A stretch of 46,283 nt of DNA from Lachnospiraceae bacterium UBA7179. Its GTDB lineage: Bacteria; Bacillota; Clostridia; Lachnospirales; Lachnospiraceae. The translations under genes were made by a program, and so were the position numbers. Below are positions 25,608-33,254 of this stretch, piece after piece. The stretch spans positions 1-46,283 of the forward strand of contig DKVL01000001.1 in assembly GCA_002491195.1 (NCBI GenBank), given 5' to 3'. The notes beneath the pieces are model-generated. The model saw only the letters and a program-made list of their open reading frames with translations, searched no databases and was not told the DNA's origin. Position 1 is the stretch's first letter. Each line of letters begins with the position of its first letter.

Positions 25608-25637
25608 ATTATACCCTTAAAATAAGGGGGGGGGCAA
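25608..25637 (-). promoter_or_regulatory. XRE-gene promoter with poly-G tract in -35 and spacer
   Basis: Read on the minus strand, TTGCCC (25632-25637) and TATAAT (25608-25613) are 18 bases apart. A run of nine G on the plus strand (25626-25634) forms the end of the -35 and part of the spacer. Gain or loss of single bases would alter the spacing, and 17 would be the optimum. Confidence 0.6.
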
Positions 25638-25783
25638 TATAAAATATCCCTAATTAAATTCCTTACTTGTTTTTCTCATGTTGCTGATGCAAAATGTAGA
25701 GGAAAGGATATGGTTCCTTTTATGGTTTGCGAAAGAATAGCTGTGGTACTACATGCGTTAAAGCTGACACAGGCATCTGCAGC

Positions 25784-25812
25784 TTGATAATTTGACCTTT
25801 TTTCTTTATAAT
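25784..25812 (+). promoter_or_regulatory. Promoter of the second intact DUF1703 gene
   Basis: TTGATA (25784-25789) and TATAAT (25807-25812) are spaced by exactly 17 bases, 33 bases before the start codon. Confidence 0.75.
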
Positions 25813-25845
25813 AAAGATATAAAATGCGCAAGGGGAGGCGTCTTT

Positions 25846-27423
25846 ATGGGAATCTATCTGAATCCTGACAATAGAGGTTTTTGGAAAGCGGCACGTTCTG
25901 AAATATATGTGGATAAAACAGGGCTGATCGCATTTACCAATAAATGTATTAACACAGAGCAGCAGCATATCTGTGTCAGCAGGCCGCGCCGTTTCGGGAA
26001 GTCGATGGCTTTGAAAATGCTTGCGGCATATTACAGCCGCGGCTGTGATTCTGCTGATTTGTTCAAGGGGCGGAAAATAGAGAGTGATGATTCCTTTTCG
26101 AAACATTTGAATAAGTATGACGTGATTTACCTGAATATGCAGCAGTTTTTAATTGGGGCGAAGCAGGGGAAAGTCACTGAATATCTGGAGCAGGAGGTGG
26201 TTCGTGAGCTCAGAAAAGCTTATGGGGAAATTTTGGACAGGGAAACGGAACAACTTGCTGTCACGTTGATGGATATTTATTCGGAAACAGACAGGCAGTT
26301 TATTTTTCTGGTGGATGAGTGGGACTGCGTGATGCGAGAACGGCAGGAGTCGGAGGGGCTGCAGAAACAATACCTTGATTTTCTGCGCCTGCTGCTAAAA
26401 GACCAGCCTTATGTCGCGCTTGCGTACATGACAGGGATTCTGCCAGTGAAGAAGTACGGGGAACACTCTGCCCTGAATATGTTTACGGAATATTCCATGA
26501 CTGATCAGAAGGCGCTGGAAGAGTACACTGGGTTTACCGAGGATGAAGTAAAAGAACTGTGCATGCGGTTTGACATGGATTTTAACGAAACGAGCAGTTG
26601 GTATGACGGATATATGTTTGAAGAGTATCAGCATATCTATAACCCGAAGTCTGTGGTGGAGGCGATGCTGTGTCACAAATTTTCGAATTATTGGACTTCC
26701 ACCGAGGTTTACGATGCACTGAAAATCTATATGGACATGGATTTTGACGGGCTGCGGAGTGATATCGTGCATATGCTGGGCGGTGGGCGTGCCGCAGTAA
26801 ATACGCGAAGCTTTAAGAATGATATGCGTACCTTTGAGACGAAAGATGACGTGCTTACGCTGCTGGTGCATCTGGGGTATCTCGCGTATGATCAGGGGAA
26901 CAGGGAAGCATTTATCCCCAATAAGGAAATTGTAGAGGAATTTGAAAACGCCATGGGCGTCGGCGGCTGGCCGGAAGTCATGCGCGTGCTGAAAGCGTCG
27001 CAGAAGCTCCTTGAAGCTACGATCAACGGGGAGGCCGAGCGTGTCGCTGAGGCGCTGGACAGGGCGCATACAGAGGTGGCATCCATGCTCACTTACAATG
27101 ATGAGAACTCGTTGGCTGCGGCGATCGGTCTTGCGTACTACAGCGCAAGACAGGACTATGTGCTGATACGCGAATTTCCGACAGGGAAAGGCTTTGCAGA
27201 CATCGTATTTCTGCCATTGCCGCATACGGATAAGCCCGCGCTTATCATTGAACTCAAATATGACAAATCCGCTGCCACGGCTCTGCAGCAGATCAAGGAC
27301 AGAAAGTACACGCAGGCGCTGGAACGTTACAGTGGGGAAATCGTGCTCGTTGGGGTGGATTATGACAGGGATCAGGCAGAGAAACCGCACAGCTGCCTGA
27401 TAGAGCGGGTAAAATACAGATAA
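25846..27423 (+). CDS. AAA-ATPase-like protein with PD-(D/E)XK nuclease-like C-terminus (DUF1703 family), copy B
   Basis: The 525-residue protein is a paralogue of the gene at 13064, matching from the first residues (MGIYLNPDN) to the last (KPHSC followed by an IER end). It has Walker A-like RPRRFGKS, Walker B-like FLVDEWD, YWTSTEVYDALKIYMDMDFDGLR shared almost letter for letter with copy A, and the nuclease-like FADIVFLP ... IELKYDK. The start at 25846 follows GGGGAGG. Both key ATPase and nuclease motifs are intact, in contrast to the relic at 415. The cellular role of the family is unknown. The two copies are in direct orientation around the galactan locus. Confidence 0.85.
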   Translation: MGIYLNPDNRGFWKAARSEIYVDKTGLIAFTNKCINTEQQHICVSRPRRFGKSMALKMLAAYYSRGCDSADLFKGRKIESDDSFSKHLNKYDVIYLNMQQFLIGAKQGKVTEYLEQEVVRELRKAYGEILDRETEQLAVTLMDIYSETDRQFIFLVDEWDCVMRERQESEGLQKQYLDFLRLLLKDQPYVALAYMTGILPVKKYGEHSALNMFTEYSMTDQKALEEYTGFTEDEVKELCMRFDMDFNETSSWYDGYMFEEYQHIYNPKSVVEAMLCHKFSNYWTSTEVYDALKIYMDMDFDGLRSDIVHMLGGGRAAVNTRSFKNDMRTFETKDDVLTLLVHLGYLAYDQGNREAFIPNKEIVEEFENAMGVGGWPEVMRVLKASQKLLEATINGEAERVAEALDRAHTEVASMLTYNDENSLAAAIGLAYYSARQDYVLIREFPTGKGFADIVFLPLPHTDKPALIIELKYDKSAATALQQIKDRKYTQALERYSGEIVLVGVDYDRDQAEKPHSCLIERVKYR

Positions 27424-27782
27424 AAACAAAATATTTGTTGAAGGGCAGTCCTGAATAGTCTAAAGAGGCAAAATGGGAGTAACATCTCATTCCGAGGTCA
27501 TTTTCATTTTAGGGAGCAGGAGAGTGTAAGCCTTGAATTAAAAGGGATATTATGTACAGTGTACGGGTTTTCAAAGTAATCTATGTTCTTGTCGGGTGCG
27601 GAGTTGTATCGCATTTCCCTGTTTTGGGGAAGGTGGGCGGAGGATAGGCGGATTTGCCTTTTGAGGATAATTGAGACTGCCCTGGGATAGGGAAAATTCC
27701 TCAAATTCATAGTTGTACAAAGAAAGCATCAATGATAAAATGGAAAAGACAATTATTAAAACGTCAATGAAAGAGGCAGTGT
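27424..27782 (+). other. 359-base intergenic region before the DUF262 operon
   Basis: No gene is visible. It contains an AACAAA-ATA-TTTGTT dyad shortly after the stop codon of copy B, a perfect GTACA-G-TGTAC palindrome at 27554-27564, and the promoter described separately at its right end. No strong terminator was found for copy B. Confidence 0.5.
27713..27741 (+). promoter_or_regulatory. Promoter of the DUF262-ATPase operon
   Basis: TTGTAC (27713-27718) and TAAAAT (27736-27741) are 17 bases apart, and TG at 27733-27734 gives an extended -10. The start codon of the DUF262 gene lies 41 bases downstream. Confidence 0.7.
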
Positions 27783-28949
27783 ATGGAAGAATTTGTTCAG
27801 GAAGCGGTACAAGATGAAGGCGTGGATGACGCCGGCACAATAAGATATGACAGCGAAGACGAAGATAAGGTTCAATGTGTCTATCCGGCTTCTAAGATAA
27901 AAATTGACAGAGTACAATTTTCCATATTCGAATTGAAGCGCAGATATGACAGAGGATTGATCTGCCTTGATCCGGATTTTCAGCGGAATTATGTATGGAA
28001 GCAAAAGCAAAAATCGGAATTGATCGAATCTGTCATTATGGGAATTCCGCTTCCGTTGATTTATCTTGCGGAGACAATGGAGGGGAATCTGGTTATTGTG
28101 GATGGCAGACAGAGACTGACTACTTTTTTTCATTTTATGGATAACCAATTTCCGCTGAATGGATTGAAGATCCTGCCAGATCTGAACGGATGCAGATTTA
28201 AGGATTTTGAGGAGGACAAAGCAAAACGTAAGTTTGCAACGGACATCGAAGATTTTCAGCTGGTGATACAGATCATAAAGTATCCGACACCTGACAGGGT
28301 TCGGTTTGACATTTTTGACAGGGTAAACAGGGGAGGGACTCCGTTAAACAATCAGGAGATGCGCAATGCATTATATCAGGGAAAATCGACAAAGCTGCTG
28401 TGTGTCCTGGCAGAGTGTGAGGAGTTTCAACGCGCGACAGGAAATTCAATCAGTCCGACTCATATGAAGGATCGGTACATTATTCTGCGGGCTGTCAGTT
28501 TCTGGATGTGGAGAGAAGGGAAATTAAAAAACAGCGATGGAGGCGACATCAAATATCGAAGTGACATTGAAGAGTTTCTTGGCTGTGCAATGGAGCAGTT
28601 AAATAAGGCTGGTGAGCAGGAAATTACCGAAGTTACAAATATATTCCGTGAAGAGATGACAGTGATATATGATATTTTAGGAGCGGATGCGTTCCGAATT
28701 CCGACGGACAGCAGAAAAAGAAGACCAGTCAGTATGACCTTATTTGAAAGTCTTTTCTACTTTTTTCGATTGATCCTGGAGGATGATACAGTGTTTGAAC
28801 CGTCGGAAATTGTAAAAGCGGTGGGAGAAATGATGGAGGACAGTGTGTTTCTGGATGCATTGACTTATAATGTTGACAGTGCGGTTCATGTTGAGGAACG
28901 CTTCAGGGTGGTTACTCAAAAGTATAAGGAGTTATTGGATGTTAAGTAG
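27783..28949 (+). CDS. DUF262 (ParB/GmrS-N-like) domain protein
   Basis: The 388-residue protein has the DUF262 hallmark blocks: DPDFQRNYVW (63-72), SVIMGIPLPLIYLAE and VIVDGRQRLTTF (105-115). The DGxQR motif is the ParB-like nucleotide-binding/cleavage centre known from GmrS and BrxU-type restriction proteins. FDRVNRGGTPLNNQEMRNALYQG is the second conserved block. The C-terminal half is helical. There is no DUF1524 HNH half, so it would not be a complete GmrSD enzyme. It is first in a three-gene operon and overlaps the next gene by 11 bases. A nucleotide-hydrolysing or DNA-sensing part of a defence unit is the likely role (inference). Confidence 0.85.
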   Translation: MEEFVQEAVQDEGVDDAGTIRYDSEDEDKVQCVYPASKIKIDRVQFSIFELKRRYDRGLICLDPDFQRNYVWKQKQKSELIESVIMGIPLPLIYLAETMEGNLVIVDGRQRLTTFFHFMDNQFPLNGLKILPDLNGCRFKDFEEDKAKRKFATDIEDFQLVIQIIKYPTPDRVRFDIFDRVNRGGTPLNNQEMRNALYQGKSTKLLCVLAECEEFQRATGNSISPTHMKDRYIILRAVSFWMWREGKLKNSDGGDIKYRSDIEEFLGCAMEQLNKAGEQEITEVTNIFREEMTVIYDILGADAFRIPTDSRKRRPVSMTLFESLFYFFRLILEDDTVFEPSEIVKAVGEMMEDSVFLDALTYNVDSAVHVEERFRVVTQKYKELLDVK

Positions 28950-30000
28950 AATATTAGTAGATGGTTATAAGAGTATTGACCGAAGAGAGTTGGAATTATC
29001 AAATTTTACATTGCTGGCAGGGGTCAATTCCGCGGGGAAGTCTTCTGTCATTCAGGCTATATTGTATGTCAGCCGGTTACAAAACCAGATTGGACATCAG
29101 CACAAATTTGAACTTGGGCGCTTTATAGATATCAGAAATAGTATCAAGGGCAATCGTGAAATCTACTTTGAATTGGACACATGGAGAGGACAAAAAACAA
29201 CGACAGTCAAAGTGACTCTGACGCAGAAGGGCGATGGAGTGGAAGTGGATATGCAGGAACCAAGGTTTAGCATGATTGATTATGTTCTAAGAGAGAGAAT
29301 TGTGTATCTTTCTGTGGAACGAGTTGGGGTTATGCGGGCATATGAGTTGAACACGCAGAAGGAACGAGTTATTGGAGAACGCGGGGAGTATGCATACTCT
29401 TATCTGGCATTGTTTGGTCAGGATCCAATACCGGAGGAGGAATTTGCCTATAAACCGGAAAAAATAGGTCGGAGTCTCAATAATCAGGTGAATTATTGGC
29501 TGGAATACCTGATGGGATTTAATGTGCAGACGAATATTGTTCAGGACGTAGACCAGGTAGTAGTCACTTATTCAAATGCAAAGAATAATCGGTATTACAG
29601 GGGGAAAAATGTCGGAACAGGAGTGACCTATATGTCGATATTGGTTATTGCCGCACTGGCGTGTAAAAAGGAGGATGTTCTGATCATTGAAAATCCTGAG
29701 ATCCATCTCCATCCGAGGGCACAGTCACGTTTTATGGAGTTCCTGGCGTACTTATCAAGTCGGGGACTGCAGGTTATCGTAGAGACGCACAGCGACCATA
29801 TATATAATGGAATGAGAAAATGTATTAAAAAGAACGTTTTACAGAAAGAAAAGGCCGTTGCCTACTTTTTTGAATTAGATGATATGATGCAGACAAAAGT
29901 AGAGAGAATTCATTTGAATGACCAGGGAGCAGAGGAGAATCATCCGTATGGGATGTTTGACCAATTCGATGATGATTTGGATGAATTGTTGGGATTGTAG
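28939..30000 (+). CDS. AAA/ABC-class ATPase, DUF3696-type (SMC-like, defence-associated)
   Basis: The 353-residue soluble ATPase starts with MLSRILVDGYKSI, the usual opening of AAA_15/AAA_21-type proteins. Walker A is GVNSAGKSS (28-36). A signature-like GTGVTYMSILVIA lies near 227-239, Walker B is DVLIIENPEIHLHP (246-259), and the switch His is in VETHSDH (281-287). The C-terminus (NDQGAEENHPYGMFDQ) resembles the DUF3696 tail. Relatives serve as the motor or sensor of many anti-phage systems. The ATG at 28939 overlaps the stop of the DUF262 gene, and the third gene starts seven bases after its stop. A longer frame to 28870 is not needed. Confidence 0.88.
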   Translation: MLSRILVDGYKSIDRRELELSNFTLLAGVNSAGKSSVIQAILYVSRLQNQIGHQHKFELGRFIDIRNSIKGNREIYFELDTWRGQKTTTVKVTLTQKGDGVEVDMQEPRFSMIDYVLRERIVYLSVERVGVMRAYELNTQKERVIGERGEYAYSYLALFGQDPIPEEEFAYKPEKIGRSLNNQVNYWLEYLMGFNVQTNIVQDVDQVVVTYSNAKNNRYYRGKNVGTGVTYMSILVIAALACKKEDVLIIENPEIHLHPRAQSRFMEFLAYLSSRGLQVIVETHSDHIYNGMRKCIKKNVLQKEKAVAYFFELDDMMQTKVERIHLNDQGAEENHPYGMFDQFDDDLDELLGL

Positions 30001-30007
30001 GAGAATT

Positions 30008-30850
30008 ATGGAACTGATACTCAATGAGAAATCACTTGACGGACAATTTGCTAATTTGGAAGAATTTTTTCAAACATTGCCAGAAATGGGCAGGAATCTG
30101 AAAATACTTCAGGAAAAAGATATTCTATTGTATAAGCATAGCTCGCTCTATTCAAGAAAGGTTACAGAAGACATGACATTGATGGACTTGCAAAACAGCA
30201 GAGGAAATATTCTGCCAATTTATCGTGACGAAGTGAGAAGATGGAAAAGAGAGCTGGCGGTTCTTACAACCAATCCACCATTTTGGGATTTGAAAAGTCA
30301 GGAGTGTGAAGATTCTATTTTTGAGGCTGCAAGACGCGAAACAGACGTCGTTTCTTTTCGACATTCGGAGTATGAAGACAGCGCATTGGAAGTACTCAAA
30401 TGTGATGGCAGCGCACAAATTGTGCATTCCGCAGTGTCAACGAGATATCTTGTGGATATTTTAAAAATGCATAATGCGATTGATACACTCTTTTATCTGA
30501 AAAAAAGATACGCAGGCGGAAGGCTGGTATTGGAACAGTTGGATGCGGATACAGAGAGTGTGAGTTCTTTACAGAAATCAGAACTTGACGAATTAGTCAC
30601 AGCGTTAGACCGGTTTGAAAGCATGGACTCATGGAAAGAAATATGTAATGATAATTTTTTCAATTATAAAAGTTATCAGCCGGCATCGAAAAAGAAGGAT
30701 TATTTTGCCAAAACAAGCTTTGGAGATAAAGCAATCGATAAATTCCGATGTGGTCAGCATTCTCAGGTGAGATGTTTTGGCTATCGTGAGGGTGACAGGT
30801 TTTATGTGTTGATGATAGAGAGGGATCATCGTGTGAGTGATACCGGCTGA
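30008..30850 (+). CDS. Unrecognised third gene of the DUF262-ATPase operon (candidate effector)
   Basis: I do not recognise the 280-residue product. It begins MELILNEKSLDGQF, has a mostly helical N-terminal and middle part (KVTEDMTLMDLQNSRG, then EVRRWKRELAVLTTNPPFWD), and a compact C-terminus. There, basic FRCGQHSQVRCFGYREGD is followed by two short strands and ERDHRVSD. No membrane segment or signal is present. The start is set by AGGAG four bases upstream. Tight coupling to the ATPase makes a functional partnership very likely, most simply an effector or nucleic-acid recognition subunit. Its stop codon abuts the stop of the convergent AraC gene without a single spare base. Confidence 0.65.
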   Translation: MELILNEKSLDGQFANLEEFFQTLPEMGRNLKILQEKDILLYKHSSLYSRKVTEDMTLMDLQNSRGNILPIYRDEVRRWKRELAVLTTNPPFWDLKSQECEDSIFEAARRETDVVSFRHSEYEDSALEVLKCDGSAQIVHSAVSTRYLVDILKMHNAIDTLFYLKKRYAGGRLVLEQLDADTESVSSLQKSELDELVTALDRFESMDSWKEICNDNFFNYKSYQPASKKKDYFAKTSFGDKAIDKFRCGQHSQVRCFGYREGDRFYVLMIERDHRVSDTG

Positions 30851-31690
30851 CTATACAGAGCGATTCTCCCTCCGAAACTGCAGCGGGGACATTCCGGTAT
30901 TGCGCCGGAAGCAGTCGCTGAAATAAGAACTACTCGAAAAACCGGCCTCAACGGCGACTTCTGTCATGCTCAGGTTAGAGTGGACGAGAAGTTTTTGCGC
31001 GTAGGCCATCTTTTCATTCAGCACAAAGGTCGAGAACGGTGTGTGCAGATATGTGACAAATATCTTGGACAGATAGGAGGCAGAGATGTTGATCTGCTGC
31101 GCTGTCGTGTTCAGGGAAGGATTTTCGCGCAGATGCGCCTTCACGTACTTGATCGCATTGGCGAGGCAGTCATGCTTCTTCTCAAAGCTGAGAACCTTGA
31201 CATCACTGATGATGCGCTCCTGCAGACAGGTGATGATCAGTTTGTTCAACAATCCTTTCAACAGCAGCTCGGAATACTTATTGTAAGTGTTCCATTCTAT
31301 TTCCATCTCCCGAAGGATCGATTCGATTTTTTCCTGTGTATGTTTTTCAAAACGGATCACGTGTTCCTGGCAGAGTTCATTGTAATTTTCAATCCCGATG
31401 ACGTCAAAGAGCTCTGCTGCCATGGAGTCCGTGAACTTGATGAGGATATGCTCATATGGCATATCAGATATGTATGTCGTGCGCCGGTATACATACTTTG
31501 GGATACAATTCAGCTCGCCAGCCTGGGTGATGGTGGTAAAGTCAGGAGAATAGATCAACCGTTCACCGCTGACCATGTAGGATATGCCGTAGAAGTCCGT
31601 GTACGCTTCGGCGGCAGCCATCTCGTAGTGCGGCGGGCGTTTAATGCGCGCAAAATTAAAATTGTATCCGGGTTTTAGCGGCAGCGGCAT
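30851..31690 (-). CDS. AraC-family transcriptional regulator
   Basis: The 279-residue protein has a cupin-like N-terminal sensing half (YGISYMVSGERLIYSPD, then IPKYVYRRT) and a C-terminal pair of helix-turn-helix motifs (NTTAQQINISASYLSKIFV and MTEVAVEAGFSSSSYFSDCFRRNTGMSPLQFR). AAAGGGGG lies upstream of the ATG. It has its own promoter at 31737-31765 and is divergent from the XRE-PurM gene. Its target is unknown; it could regulate the neighbouring ABC exporter operon or a distant sugar locus. Confidence 0.9.
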   Translation of the reverse strand: MPLPLKPGYNFNFARIKRPPHYEMAAAEAYTDFYGISYMVSGERLIYSPDFTTITQAGELNCIPKYVYRRTTYISDMPYEHILIKFTDSMAAELFDVIGIENYNELCQEHVIRFEKHTQEKIESILREMEIEWNTYNKYSELLLKGLLNKLIITCLQERIISDVKVLSFEKKHDCLANAIKYVKAHLRENPSLNTTAQQINISASYLSKIFVTYLHTPFSTFVLNEKMAYAQKLLVHSNLSMTEVAVEAGFSSSSYFSDCFRRNTGMSPLQFRRENRSV

Positions 31691-31736
31691 GAATGATTCC
31701 CCCTTTCTGGCAGGCTTTGAACCATGGAATGTATTG

Positions 31737-31765
31737 AGTATAGCATAATTAAAATGGCGGGTAAA
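31737..31765 (-). promoter_or_regulatory. Promoter of the minus-strand AraC gene
   Basis: On the minus strand TTTACC (31760-31765) and TATACT (31737-31742) are 17 bases apart, with a TG extension before the -10. The start codon of the AraC gene is 47 bases further on. Confidence 0.65.
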
Positions 31766-31893
31766 TGACTGAAATCTAAAAAAAGAGGAGAATGAAACTT
31801 CAAAAATGAAATCCAGTTATTTTGATTGAGTTGCAGTCCCTGTCTCAATATTTCGTTGATTGTGAATCGGATTTCTCTGTGATAAACTTTTAG

Positions 31894-31916
31894 GTATCAG
31901 GGAACATTATTGATAC
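31894..31916 (+). promoter_or_regulatory. Inverted repeat before the XRE-PurM gene, possible autoregulatory site
   Basis: GTATCA (31894-31899) and TGATAC (31911-31916) form perfect 6-base arms 11 bases apart, just before the ribosome site. The position suits an operator for the XRE protein that follows. No convincing -35/-10 pair was identified here. Confidence 0.4.
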
Positions 31917-31936
31917 ATACAGGGGGAGGGAAAGAA

Positions 31937-33181
31937 ATGCTGGACAGGGAAAAGGTTGCAAGGGCGATCGCGGAACAGAGACGAATCAAGGGAATGACAC
32001 AGAAGCAGCTTGCGGACATCCTAAATGTGTCCTACCAGGCAGTTTCAAGGTGGGAGCAGGGACTGAGTCTTCCGTCGGTGGATATGATCTATGATATCGC
32101 ACAGTCACTTGAGACGACGGTTGACTTTCTGCTGAACGGGCTTTCGGAGGAGCGAAAGGTGATCAAATACGAGGACACAGGACTCGATACCAGGAAGCTC
32201 TATATGATCAAGAAGCGGTTGAACAGCCTTGTTACTCCGGATGAGAGGCTGCTTCGTGCAAAGTATACGGAACCTGTGTTTTTTCGGTTTGATATATCGG
32301 CGATGGACGATCCGGTGTGGGTGTCCGCAAATCATGTTCCTGGTTCCAAAGAGCGCTTTGCAGTGGAAAATGGGTACGACAGGGAGCTCTGTATGGATCT
32401 GGTGTCCAATGCGGCCAACAACCTGATCCGTTTCGGTGTGAGACCGGCGTTTCTGCAGGCGAATATCGTCTGCGGAAACAATGACAGCGGTCAGATCCTT
32501 CTGATGGGTGAAGCGCTCAAAGAAGCGTGCGAGCGCAGCCAGATCGTGTTTGCAGGGCTGGAAGTGAGCGGTCAGGCAGTGAATTATCATGCGGGGGAAT
32601 ACAGGATCGGCGCCTCGGTCATAGGTGTTGCGGACAGGAAAAAAATGATAACAGGGGAGAGAATCACGGAGGGCGATGTCCTGATCGGACTGCGCACGGA
32701 GGGCATACCATCGGTCAGTTATCCCTTTGTGAAAGTGATCCTGGACAGGAGGCCGGACATCGTATATGCCAAGATTGATGAACAAAATCTTTTGATTGAT
32801 GAACTGATGAAACCAAACGCGTGCTATGTCAATGTGGTCAGTGCACTGCAGGAACAAAATCTCGTACATGGCATTTTTGCCATCAGCAATTCCGTATTCA
32901 ACAGGAAATGTTATCATACAATGCCCAAGGGACTCGGTGCGGGTATTTTTGTTTCACAGATTTCGATTCCGGCGATGTTTCAGTATTTATATGACTTGAA
33001 TCTGATGGACTGGGAGTGTTTTTTGAGGGATTTCCCACTGGGCATCGGGATGGTGCTGGCAGTGCCGGAAAAACAGTGTGACAGTGCAGTAGAGATCATC
33101 GGAAAGTACCATCAATGCTGCCGGCTGGGGACAGTACAAAAGGACGATGAACACCCGGATGCACGCGTCTGGTTAGTGTGA
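31937..33181 (+). CDS. XRE helix-turn-helix fused to PurM (AIR synthase)-like domain
   Basis: The 414-residue protein has an N-terminal XRE domain (9-66: KGMTQKQLADILNVSYQAVSRWEQG) joined to a complete PurM/SelD-superfamily fold. Matches to PurM run in order: TGLDTRKL near 81, the glycine-motif position VSANHVPGSK (129-138), NAANNLIRFGVRPAF, EYRIGASVIGV with the following ITEGDVLIGL, and LGIGMVLAVPE near the end. PurM has GTDGVGTK and CVNDLL where this protein has ANHVPGSK and AANNLI, so acidic residues used for ATP/metal and substrate are lost. It is therefore likely a ligand sensor rather than an enzyme. The start at 31937 follows GGGAGGG. It lies 73 bases before an ABC exporter pair. Confidence 0.85.
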   Translation: MLDREKVARAIAEQRRIKGMTQKQLADILNVSYQAVSRWEQGLSLPSVDMIYDIAQSLETTVDFLLNGLSEERKVIKYEDTGLDTRKLYMIKKRLNSLVTPDERLLRAKYTEPVFFRFDISAMDDPVWVSANHVPGSKERFAVENGYDRELCMDLVSNAANNLIRFGVRPAFLQANIVCGNNDSGQILLMGEALKEACERSQIVFAGLEVSGQAVNYHAGEYRIGASVIGVADRKKMITGERITEGDVLIGLRTEGIPSVSYPFVKVILDRRPDIVYAKIDEQNLLIDELMKPNACYVNVVSALQEQNLVHGIFAISNSVFNRKCYHTMPKGLGAGIFVSQISIPAMFQYLYDLNLMDWECFLRDFPLGIGMVLAVPEKQCDSAVEIIGKYHQCCRLGTVQKDDEHPDARVWLV

Positions 33182-33254
33182 TTGAAGTGTCGCCCAGGTG
33201 GGCGAACAGAAGTTTACGTGAAGCGCTGGCTAAGAGGGAGGTTCGAAGATTTCT

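Noticed and set aside
26395..27429. 344-codon minus-strand frame opposite the DUF1703 copy B gene
   Set aside because: It is a shadow of a well-supported gene with clear motifs and promoter. The minus-strand product shows no family features.
27783..28949. Complete GmrSD type IV restriction enzyme
   Set aside because: Only the DUF262 half is present; no DUF1524 HNH domain occurs in this protein or its neighbours.
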